DNA of 64,000 nucleotides from Owenia fusiformis. Taxonomy: Eukaryota; Annelida; Polychaeta; Sabellida; Oweniidae. The DNA is taken from NCBI GenBank assembly GCA_903813345.2, contig CAIIXF020000006.1, positions 25,615,936-25,679,935 of the forward strand, in the 5' to 3' direction. Both the position numbers and the translations under genes were made by a program. The notes beneath the pieces were generated by a model. The model had not been told where the DNA came from. It did not search any database and saw only the letters and a list, made by a program, of their open reading frames with translations. Shown in pieces: positions 56,101 to 64,000 of the stretch; positions within the stretch are counted from its first letter, which is position 1; every line of letters begins with the position of its first letter.

Positions 56101-59100
56101 GTGAAATAATGGCCAAGCATATTACATACAGCTTATAGTACAGCCAGGTGAGGATGTAATAAGAGCTAATTGTGTAAAACATCTAGTTATCTTTCTCAGA
56201 AATAATAAACTCATTATAAGAATTCAATCAGCCACCATCATTTCTCTCCTGAGGCAATACTTAGATCAATTACCTTAATATCATCTGAACTAAACATAGT
56301 GCAAACTATGAACCAGAAGAATCAAGGACGGGGTCTCTGAACTGATTGTAGTAGACATTAAAACAAGAAGCACCAAGGACAGAGATCTTGAAATAATTGT
56401 AGCACAAATTAAGAACAAGAAGCACCAAGGACAGGAACCCTGAACTGATTGTAGCACACATTAAGAACAAACAGCACCAAGGACAGGGACCCTGAACTGA
56501 TTGTAGCATACATTAAGAACAAGAAGCACCAAGGACAGGGACCCTGAACTAATTGTAGCACACATTAAGAACAAACAGCACCAAGGACAGGGACCCTGAA
56601 CTGATTGTAGCATACATTAAGAACAAGAAGCACCAAGGACAGAGGTCTTGAACTAATTGTAGCACACATTAAGAACAAGAAGCACCAAAAACAGGGACCC
56701 TGAACTGATTGTAGCACACATTAAGAACAAGAAGCACCAAGGACAGGTACCTTGAACTATTGTAGCACACATTAAAAACAAAAAGCACCAAGGACAGTGA
56801 CCCTGAACTGATTGTAGCACACATTAAGAACAAGAAGCACCAAGGACAGGGACCCTGAACTAATTGTAGGGATAAGGACAGGCCTGAACTGATTGTATCA
56901 TCATACTATGAACAGGAATCAAGAACATTATATAATGGTATATTTAATAGTGACACATAAGAAACCTCAAACAAGAAATTCATGCATCAGTGTCTCAGTG
57001 TCTGGAATATTAGCTCTTGTTTCTGGAAAACATTATGAATTGTGATTCCAGATTTTCTCTATTGTCTTTCATTAACTTTGCGTAAAATGTAAAAGACAGA
57101 TACTAAAAATCAAAATTTTTTAGGTATGATTCAAGCTGTATAATAAACCATTAGAGGGGTCTTGTCTTTTCTATTATGCATTGATACATAAAACCATACC
57201 AGTTATACAAGCTCGCAATCACATCAAGTTTTTTCTTTACTTTTCTCTTAATATTGCCTTCTTATTATACCTCATGATATTCACCATTCAATTCCATGCC
57301 AGCACTACTCTGTATCACTCCCTAATGCCTTGGTCACGTTTGCTCCAATTTTCTCTACGGCGCCTGGCCGATTGAGTATTTTGTTCAAAATCGAATACAA
57401 CATTGAACAAAACATTCAATCGGGTGGGGCGCCGGCCGATGGATCGGAGCAAATGTGACCAAGGCATAACAGTGCTAACAGAAAACCTGTAAAGTGGAAC
57501 ACCTTTGTAAGTAGACCACCTCTATCTATAAGTGGAACAAGTTCCATCAACTCAATGTAAAATGAACCTATGTGAGTGAAAGATCTAAATACCTGAGGCA
57601 CTTTTTGAGGTACAAAGGGTGTTCTTACTCAGGGTTTCCTTTATTATAGACATTCACTTAGGTTCTTTTTACGTTATATGGTAACAATATATCTCTGGAT
57701 TAGCACAGGTTAAAATAGCTATTACCTTCGGCAAATAATTTATATCACCTGTCAGAAATGCCTCTTGTTTGTAGATCAAATTGCCATTAGGAAGTTATAG
57801 CTCATATTAGGTAGCGATAGCTACATTGTTATAAACACTTTTAGAAAGTATAGGACAATGTGTGTTGTAATTTTCTATGTGTAATATGTTCAACAGTAGA
57901 TGCAGAATTCTTAATTCATGATTTTGACAATGATCACTGAACTTTATTTTCTAAATGAATTTATTTCTCAAAGTTTGGCGAGACAGCCTCAAATCTATGA
58001 CCTTGGTGGTGATTAGCTTAAATTTCCTTGCAGATTCAATCTACTTATTCAAAACGTGACTCCCATTACTGTCTTCTCATGGCTAGAGTATTCAGTGGGG
58101 GTAACAGTCATGTAATTAATCTCAGTGGTGATAGACATACATATGTGTGATTTTTGTCATTTTTAGTTATCATAATGGAAGTTTTCACACCCATGACATC
58201 CTATTTCATGTAAAGAAAATATTACAGGTTTAGCTAAGCTTTGAGTCAAGCGAGGCACGTGCCTTCCAAAAATTTTAATATGCTATTCATCTGTCTGTCA
58301 TCCACCCCTCCGTCAGTCCATCCGTCTGTCCATTCATCCATCTTGCTCATAATTACTTTATGGGGTTCATACTGGTAATTCAAATCATTGGTCTCAGCTC
58401 ATAATTTTGCCTTATTTTGGAGAAATCAGCTTTTTTAACCATTTGAACCAATTAATGAATTGTGTCATTTTTTTCACTTGCAATAAGACTTAGTTATGAC
58501 ATTGTTGTATACACTGTTTTTGTGACAAGTATTTGGTGTTGGTATTAGGCATATGCAGCATATACTTTTTCTTTTGCAATTACTATCGCATTGCGACACT
58601 TTTTTGTCCTGTATAAATGTAACATTTATTTGTATGATTCCAGGCTATACAAAGGCTGAACTGGCTCGTAAATATGGCCCTGGAGGTGTCGATATAGCGT
58701 CTGTGCATACCCATGGGACACCACCTGAGTCTGGAAGAACTATGCATAATGGAGAAGTTACACATGAGAACAGCTTAGACAATAATAGTAGCGACAATAG
58801 TCAAACACAAGTAAGTTCTTTATTTCTTATTGATGTATTTCCCGAGGTTATATTCTGCAGGGGGTAATTTCATTTATTGTTCTTTGATCTTTTATTGACA
58901 TAAATATATATTAAAAGATATAGCAATGTATGAGTCTTTTATGAATATGGATCTAAAAGGTTCTTTGGCATTGAAGATGTGTTCAATACTTATAATGCTT
59001 TACCAAGTTCCATTAGTGCCAGTCTCTAGTTTTGAGGGGTTTGCCTTTGATTAAACTCCCATTGAAGCCCCCTCAGGGTATCAACTAATGGTGTAGTCTG

Positions 59101-62100
59101 AAATTGCATATTTGGTTTTTGCAATCTTTTCAATACAAGGTAGAAGCCTAAATATAGTAACTCAGGGAATCCAATAAACAATGTTTCAGATTCGTGCCAA
59201 CATTTCTATGAACAATAAAATGAAAAGTTGCTTCTTTATAAAAAATCAATATACACTAACACAACATATTACTGTTATAATTGACTTTTACCCCCCTTTC
59301 AACGTAAATTAATAATAACATTTATGAATATGTCATCAATATCTGTCTTGTCTCTTATATTGACATAATAAAATGCAAAACAGAGGGTAACCATTATACC
59401 TATATCCCAACCCTAAGATTTAGATTACAGGAAGTCGTTTATCTTTGAGGGATATAATTTTTTATGTCACCACCAGAATATTGTTACAGTCTCCACTTTT
59501 ATTTGTAAATGACAGTTAGTGGTTGGTGTTTGGTATCTGTAAGAAATGTAACAAATGGCAGGTAGTGACATTTTGCATGTTAATGCCTTGGTTGACTTGT
59601 AAACCAAATTGAAAGGTATATACGAAGAAGTGGTGACATATTGTTATAGTCTCCAACTTTTTAGTAGACGATGGTTGATGTTTAGTGGCTAGTGTTTGGT
59701 GTCTGTAAGCAATGTAAAAAATGGCAGGTGGTGAGATTTTGCACGTTAGTGCCTTGTTGCTTTTTTGTGAAGGAAATATAGAGTAAGACTAACTTACTCC
59801 ATAGGCTTTCAGGAGAAGGTTTGTGCAACTTCCCAGATTTCAAATCTGGGCATCGCCATGTATATTTAAAATGGAAGAAAAAAGCATCACTCATGCATCG
59901 CAAAAAAATTCTCTTAATTTTGATAAAGTTGAGTTAAAAGATTTTGTCACATTGGCAGGACTAGCCCCCCTGGCCAAAAATTCTCTCAAAACCATACAAT
60001 CCATTCTGGGCACTATTCAAGTGATTTTGGGCCAAAGTTGTCAACAATAAAATCCCCTGGAATTTTATGCAAAGTGAACCTCCTTGGGAAAAACTGGCTA
60101 AGGGCCTGCATGTAGTCCTAGACATATCGACATAATTATTCATGAAAGCTACCCTCAGATCAAAGTTATAGATTCCTGTGAACAATATGCAATTCTAACT
60201 TTATCATGTTTGAGGCCCTATTAGAATTCCATTTCTATGTTCCCATGAGTTCCATTTCTATGTTCCCATGAGTCCCATATAATTACAAAGTGGAGGCAAT
60301 ATTATCATAATAGGGAGTTAAGAGAAGTTATAAGTGAACATGTAGAATTATGATCATCAAGGGAAAATGTCTCCACTTAATAGGAATAATTTGCCCAATT
60401 GAGTTCCAGAGGGGGACAGTACAGACATGTTCATGTAAATTTTGAGGCATTGGTATCTTACCAGTTGTGTCATCGGTATCATTAGCATTGGTGTCAGCAG
60501 TATTAACATTGGTGTCATCATGATCATTAGCATTGGTGTCATCAGTATCGTTAACATTGGTGTCATCATGATCATTAGCTTTGGTGTCATCAGTATCATT
60601 AGCTTTGGTGTCATCAGTATCATTAGCTTTGATGTCATCAGTATCGTGATCAGTATCAATCAACCTTCATTTCTCTGTAAATGTGGAAACCAGTCAACAT
60701 ATTTGGAGCAAATTGTGCACTTTGAATCTTCAATAGTTTCACCAATTGTCAAACAGCTAGAAATGTTATATTTGGGATGGTAAATTTGGCAGTTTTGTCA
60801 TCCCCCATTGCTTTGATTCTGCCTTTAACATTGGTTTCATGAGCACTGATGTCATCAAAATCAGTGTCATTAGCATGACTTTCATTACAATTATTCATTC
60901 CAATGGAAAGGAGACTATCAGATCTGGTTTTCATTACCAGAAGTGGTAACATATTGTTTGCATGTAGTTTCCAACATTTTTGTGGATGGTGTTCAGCATC
61001 TGTAACAAATGGCAGGTGGTGACATTTTGCATGTCAATACCTTGGCTTCAAATGTTTAGATTTGCAATTCTACAGTTACTTTCATGATTGGTTTAGTTCT
61101 TAGGAAATTCAAAGTGGCCACAATTTAGCTTTGTGTAGCTTATGTGTCAAAAAAAGTTATGGCATTTTATTTCTTTCCAGGATAAAAAGCCAATTAGATC
61201 AGCATTTAAACAAGGAACACTCAGCAGTAGCCCATTGCAGTCTTCTAAGTAAGTATCTATGACGTGCAATAGAGATTGTAATGTTTAGGGAGGAATGAAT
61301 TCTAAACTTATGCCAATGTTGTCCTTACAATTATAATTTTAATTACTGGACATATATGTCCAAATATAAAAGTTTTGGATTAGAAGATTAAAGATGTGGA
61401 AATGTTCAAATACTAGGATTGAAAAGGGGATGTTTACTTTTTCAAAACTATTGCCATATAACCTTAAAGATCAAAGGATCATTCTAAAAATAAAGAATTA
61501 TCATTAGAATAGAGGCTTGATGAGTGCAAGAAAATATTTTAATTTGTGATAATTTTTTCAAAACTAACTAAACTTTTTTTTGTCTCTGAGTATCCCTTTA
61601 AGAAGACAGATACCAGAGTGTACAAAGTTATTAAATCTGACTAAAAATTTCTCTGAATTTGGTTCTACCACTTTAAGTAAAATGTAACCTCCAAAAGCCA
61701 TCTTTCTCACTAGACTAGACACTGTAACCTCATAAAATATGAGGATAATTTGCAGAAATTACAAGGGGCATAAATAACAGTTTGAAATGCAATATATCAA
61801 AGAATACAACGCACCTTCAAACCTGGCTCTACAATTTTATTTTCTAACATAAATTTCTCAACATAGATGACTTACAGGGGACATATCATTCGCAAAACAT
61901 AATTATATTGTTCCCATAGGCTTTCTGATTGATGTAAATGTATATTTGATGCAGGCCCTCAGGTCACGTTGTACTGGTGAATTTATACAACCACAATCAC
62001 CATTGAAAAAAATTGTGAAGCTCTTCTGTTGTATGTAATATCCTTTCTCTCTTAGAATACAGCAGAAAATAGAAAATAAACACTGGCGGATCCAGAAGCT

Positions 62101-62547
62101 AATTTTTGATAGTTTGGCCTCTAAAGGGCCAATAAGGTCAAGTAATCCCTAAAAAGGCCCTAAAAACATTTTGGACCAACATTTTTTGGGCCCGAATTTT
62201 TTTTATGGGCCCACCCAAGGGGGTCTGGGCCCCATTCCCCCCCCCCCCCCTAGAACAGCCAGTGATAAATTGAAGGGGGGGGTAGGAACCATGTGCAAGC
62301 CTCAAGAGGCCTCAAGAGGAAGTATAAAAGTCACACCGGTCATATAAATAAGCATAAAGGGTATCATCAAGATAATCAAGATAAATGCCTGTGAAAATCT
62401 GCTATTCTGAACACTTTTAGTAAATCTGTACATGTTCTGATTAAAGCTTTACGACATGTATATCTTGCTTTTGTTCTTTGTTATTTCAGAGTTGTGACAG
62501 GGAGCCAAGTTGAGTTCTTTAAAATGTTAGAAGAAAAAATAGCAGCT
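41139..62547 (+). CDS. C1orf21-like small membrane-anchored protein (3' end beyond window)
   Basis: Four coding exons, 41139-41241, 58644-58810, 61181-61248 and 62490-62547, with GT-AG junctions and matching phases (1, 0, 2). They encode 132 residues so far. The start MGCGRSKNG carries Gly2 for N-myristoylation and Cys3 for palmitoylation, so attachment to a membrane face is likely. The rest is hydrophilic (YTKAELARKYGPGGVDIASV, an Asn/Ser-rich middle), ending QVEFFKMLEEKIAA. MGC start, small size and the QEFFRMLDEKIE-like tail match vertebrate C1orf21, a protein of unknown function. The in-frame ATG at 41121 is less likely because MGC is conserved. Intron 1 is about 17.4 kb. The terminal exon was not found before 64000. 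Confidence 0.8.
41272..42347. mobile_element. 1.08-kb CAGTAAAACCTG-type inverted-repeat element
   Basis: CAGTAAAACCTGCGTATAGT on the left mirrors 'actaactCAGGTTTTACTG' on the right. 'ggtgttcacta' motifs repeat in inverted orientation inside both ends. It begins only 30 bp after the exon-1 donor of the C1orf21-like gene. Contains an imperfect TTTA microsatellite (about 41414-41450). Confidence 0.8.
42351..42450 (+). repeat. Dispersed ~130-bp TGTCACCACC family, truncated copy
   Basis: 'agtcacaatgtatgtgca', 'tttggtggttgagtgtc', 'gtaacaaatggcagatagtg', 'acattttgcatgttaatgg'. Confidence 0.65.
43640..43816 (+). mobile_element. CAGGCCTGTAGC family MITE, copy
   Basis: 'caggcctgtagcaaggattt' to 'ggggctacgggcctg', with 'aatatcacataaaaagtg' and 'gcatgattttgaaag' inside. 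Same family as 53012-53213. Confidence 0.8.
44858..44972 (+). repeat. Dispersed ~130-bp TGTCACCACC family, copy
   Basis: 'aacctttttgttaatggtg', 'ggcattcagcggttgatg', 'taacaaatggcaggtggtg', 'acattttgcatgttaatgcc'. Confidence 0.75.
45375..46315. repeat. Minisatellite, ~30-bp unit 'agagaagggctttattggga'
   Basis: About 31 units alternate between a 31-bp type ending 'attctaacct' and a 29-31-bp type ending 'actctaccc' or 'cactaccc'. It lies in intron 1 of the C1orf21-like gene. Frames reading LYPEKGFIGI are artefacts. Confidence 0.95.
46634..46791. mobile_element. ~158-bp MITE with ACCCCCTGC ends
   Basis: 'accccctgcgataagcagtt' is mirrored by 'aattggttatagcaggggg'. 'ccgattaa' and 'aatcgg' pair further inside. 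Confidence 0.6.
47240..47415 (-). repeat. Dispersed ~130-bp TGTCACCACC family, inverted copy
   Basis: Reverse order 'attgttacag', 'ccaaacaccaaccaccaacc', 'tgttggagactaacaat', 'cacttcttgtggtgacataa'. Confidence 0.8.
47430..48515. repeat. Inverted pair of tandem arrays ('actgacatcatagac' / 'tctatgatgtcagta')
   Basis: 47430-47620 has about five units of 'atactgacatcatagacaaa' plus 'aagctt'. 48320-48515 has about six units in the opposite sense ('gatgtcagtattcaagcttt'). The dispersed family also flanks in opposite orientations (47240-47415 minus and 48163-48310 plus), so the whole 1.3 kb is roughly palindromic. Confidence 0.75.
48163..48310 (+). repeat. Dispersed ~130-bp TGTCACCACC family, full-length copy
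   Basis: Begins 'taatgtcaccaccagaagag' then 'gtgacatatt', 'ggtctccaacttttttgtgg', 'ggtggttggtgtttg', 'ctgtaacaaatggcatgtag' and ends 'attttgcatgtttatgcctt'. The start forms a small hairpin (GTCACC...GGTGAC). Confidence 0.85.
49578..50100. mobile_element. 523-bp element with CAGGGCTTGCATTA ends, GGTGTT duplication
   Basis: CAGGGCTTGCATTA on the left mirrors TAATGCAAGCGCTG on the right (one mismatch). GGTGTT flanks both sides (49572-49577 and 50101-50106). 'ggacgc' and 'gcgtcc' also pair inside. CAGGG-type ends are common in hAT-like elements, whose duplications are usually 8 bp, so the superfamily is uncertain. Confidence 0.88.
50107..53005. other. Intron 1 interior, no gene recognised
   Basis: AT-rich intronic sequence. 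Around 51060-51290 there is a degenerate repeat with 'catggtcatgaaatttcatc', 'gtgcaccctgacctt' and 'gatggaatttgccatgcttt', the last resembling the right end of the 31395 element. No convincing exon was seen on either strand. Confidence 0.4.
53012..53213 (+). mobile_element. CAGGCCCGTAGCC family MITE, best copy, GTTATA duplication
   Basis: CAGGCCCGTAGCCAGGATTT to CTGGCTACGGGCCTG, 202 bp. GTTATA is repeated exactly at 53006-53011 and 53214-53219. This copy defines the family ends. Confidence 0.93.
55128..55281. repeat. ~45-bp tandem repeat ('ttatggcttttattttgtgt')
   Basis: Four imperfect units each contain 'gattatg(g/a)cttttattttg' and 'tgtggtt(c/a/t)attaa'. Confidence 0.8.
55645..55840. mobile_element. 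196-bp CAGTAAAACCTGC MITE
   Basis: CAGTAAAACCTGC on the left mirrors GGCAGGTTTTATTG on the right, with TA directly after. It is a small relative of 12660-13921. Confidence 0.75.
56306..56890. repeat. Minisatellite, ~53-bp unit
   Basis: About eleven units contain 'gaacaagaagcaccaaggac', 'agggaccctgaactgattgt' and 'agcacacattaa'. Variation is mostly single-base, with 'aaacagcacc' forms in two adjacent higher-order pairs. Confidence 0.93.
57325..57465. mobile_element. 141-bp palindromic MITE (ATGCCTTGGTCAC ends)
   Basis: ATGCCTTGGTCACGTTTGCT mirrors AGCAAATGTGACCAAGGCAT. GGCGCC and GGCCGAT motifs pair inside, then 'ttgttcaa' and 'ttgaacaa' near the centre. It resembles in style the larger GC-rich element at 33616. 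Confidence 0.88.
58250..58340. repeat. Degenerate CCGT/CATC microsatellite
   Basis: 'tctgtctgtcatccacccct' continues to 'tccatccgtctgtccattca'; a decayed relative of the microsatellites at 25590 and 31430. Confidence 0.6.
59464..59755 (+). repeat. Two tandem copies of the dispersed TGTCACCACC family
   Basis: Copy A (59464-59590) runs 'tgtcaccaccaga' to 'attttgcatgttaatgcctt'. Copy B (59622-59755) runs 'gaagaagtggtgacatattg' to 'attttgcacgttagtgcctt'. They are in the same orientation in intron 2 of the C1orf21-like gene. Confidence 0.82.
59960..60110 (-). repeat. CAGGCCCGTAGCC family, decayed inverted copy
   Basis: 'ctagcccccctggccaaaaa' ... 'attcaagtgattttggg' ... 'ctccttgggaaaaactggct' plus 'aagggcctg'. 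The left terminus is degraded. Confidence 0.7.
60450..60660. repeat. Minisatellite, ~24-bp unit ('attggtgtcatcatgatcat')
   Basis: About eight units alternate 'gtcatcagtatcattagc' and 'gtcatcatgatcattagc' with 'attggt' or 'tttggt'. A stray similar stretch lies at 60825-60880. The minus-strand DTDDTKAN frame is a repeat by-product with no start context or splice support. Confidence 0.88.
60935..61045 (+). repeat. Dispersed ~130-bp TGTCACCACC family, copy
   Basis: 'accagaagtggtaacatatt', 'gtttccaacatttttgtgg', 'gtaacaaatggcaggtggtg', 'acattttgcatgtcaatacc'. Confidence 0.75.
62083..62270. repeat. GGCCCA-rich element, copy 4
   Basis: 'cactggcggatccagaa' at the left, 'gggcccacccaaggggg' then a C run, and 'ctagaacagccagtg' at the right, so the inverted CACTGGC ends are visible here. 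Confidence 0.75.
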
Positions 62548-64000
62548 GTAAGTATAAGTGAGCTTTATAACCCTTTGCAAGAGCTAACTTCTTTTACACT
62601 CTTTAAATCAGGGATGATTCTTTGATCAAAATCTATATCCAATTAGAGTTTGTTGTAAGGAAAGCAGGGTACTTTATTTCTTTACCCTGCATACAGATCT
62701 AGTTATTAACTACCCTCTTCCTTGATTTGGTAGATTATCTTCTATTTCAAGTAGTGTATGATTGATTGATGTATACCCCCAATCATGATAACTTGAATCA
62801 ATTGATACGCCGAGGTGAAAAATGTGAAACATCTAAGCAGGTTCCATCGAAAATGAGAAAGGTATCCCAAAATAAGAGGGCAAGCATTTATTTCTTGTTC
62901 ACCTGTTAAAAGTGATACGTATTATTGACAGAAAATGTTACTCCGTGTTCAGTTATTTACACCTAGGAAATTGTATTACCTTGTTTCTAAGTTGATTTAT
63001 TCATCTCACCTTTTCAATGAAAATTACTCGACACATTGATCAGAGTCAAATACTAGTCCATTTACCTATAATTGTGTAATATATATAGCTACCAAGCTAC
63101 CAAAACAGAACTTCAATTAATGTAAGTGACGGTGTTATAGCAAAACGCTCCTACATTTACTCTGTAGCATTTCAAAGTGAATGGAGCACTCTAGAGTGAA
63201 TGCAAGAGTGTTTTACTATTACACCGTGATTTTGATTTTCTAGAAATGTTTCATTTCCTTCAATATTGACCAACAAGATTGTTTACTGTATCCCCTGGTT
63301 AGGTATAAACCCAAAAGGCCGGATAATATAAAGTGGTATGTCAATATGTGGCTTTTAAAGTGGAATCAGTAGTAAACTGAAATCTATATAAAGTATGAAA
63401 TATGTTGTTGCGTTCTATGAGCCAAGAATAATATTTTCTTTCAACAAACACGATGTTATTTTTGTCTGGTTTTGTGTATGTGTATGCATACTCATGATAC
63501 GCAAGATATACAAGATATACTAGGAGATTCTATAATTAAAAATGAAGTTCAATTCTTCAAGAATATTTAACATTTAAATGAGTTGCCCATAAAATAGTAC
63601 GTTAACCTGGTACAGCTGGTAGCCGACAGGCGTTAGTTGCATTTGCGAATACAAGCTAAGTCAAAAGAATAAGAATTATAAAAGTCCACACCTACACATT
63701 AATAATAACCATACGGCACAAAATTGGAAAGTCCATTGAACTTTCCGCTGATCTTAGCAGTTGTCTACTAGTACGTGAAAACATTCCAGAAATGTGTAAT
63801 GAAGGTTATGATTTATTAGAAAGTGGCTTATTGATGACAGATTTCATGATACCAATCGTAAAATCTAGGGCATTCTATTCCAATTTATACCTACAATATC
63901 AGAATTCTGTGACCTTAAAACTTATTAATCAAGTATTTTACTTCTATTTGCAAAGGTTTAGTCATTTGAAACAGATTCCAAATTATACAACTTATTTTTC
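62548..64000 (+). other. Intron after exon 4 of the C1orf21-like gene
   Basis: No exon continuing the reading phase was recognised. Contains one 99-bp MITE (63129-63227); otherwise AT-rich with nothing I can name. Confidence 0.45.
63129..63227. mobile_element. 99-bp palindromic MITE (ACGGTGTTATAG ends)
   Basis: ACGGTGTTATAGCAAAACGC mirrors GTGTTTTACTATTACACCGT, with a short loop rich in 'catttact' and 'agtgaatg'. Confidence 0.85.

Noticed and set aside
60328-60663. Minus-strand Asp/Thr/Asn-rich frames (DTDDTKAN)
   Set aside because: 24-bp minisatellite within an intron, without start context or splice partners.
62490-62547. Reading the C1orf21-like exon 4 as the terminal exon
   Set aside because: It ends in a good donor (gtaagt) in phase 0 with no stop, so the gene continues beyond the window.

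Overview
The window is AT-rich, intron-rich animal nuclear DNA. All five genes have GT-AG introns, some over 7 kb, and the introns and gaps are packed with short inverted-repeat elements, minisatellites and one dead LINE. The gene set and repeat style point to an invertebrate bilaterian, probably marine and possibly a mollusc or other lophotrochozoan. That placement is inference: no rRNA or mitochondrial sequence is present to test it.

Layout. (1) 1-3532, minus strand: the first two short coding exons of a cytosolic NADP isocitrate dehydrogenase (IDH1-like); the rest lies beyond the left edge. (2) 4686-11745, plus strand: a SIX-related homeobox gene resembling ANHX, in four coding exons, with a very long last exon carrying about 31 copies of an 8-residue coding minisatellite. 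Between genes 1 and 2 sit two copies of a 303-bp inverted-repeat element, head to head, forming a near-perfect 614-bp palindrome. (3) 14298-16447, minus strand: complete BET1 Golgi/ER v-SNARE, four coding exons. (4) 16880-30545, plus strand: complete ethanolamine kinase (ETNK), nine coding exons, 358 residues, head to head with BET1 across about 430 bp. (5) 41139-62547, plus strand: four coding exons of a small MGC-starting (probably N-myristoylated) protein resembling vertebrate C1orf21; its last exon(s) lie beyond the right edge.

The genes are not a pathway unit. They are housekeeping metabolism (IDH1, ETNK), trafficking (BET1), a divergent transcription factor and an uncharacterised membrane-anchored protein. 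Two divergent pairs (IDH1/ANHX and BET1/ETNK) probably share promoter regions carrying ETS- and NRF1-like sites. ETNK shows two duplication scars: a 59-bp tandem duplication across the exon-2 acceptor, leaving a dead acceptor, and a frameshifted copy of exon 1 at 37.7 kb, about 7 kb beyond the gene.

The rest is repeats. Several families are defined well enough from this window alone to give ends and target-site duplications (TSDs). They include a 1.64-kb element with terminal repeats built of 15-bp tandem units and a 9-bp TSD, a 0.2-kb family beginning CAGGCCCGTAGCC, a ~130-bp family present in at least ten copies, elements with ~150-bp tandem cores inside short inverted ends, and a GC-rich 676-bp element with 29-bp perfect inverted termini. 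No tRNA, rRNA, CRISPR array, bacterial-type operon or intact transposase gene was found.
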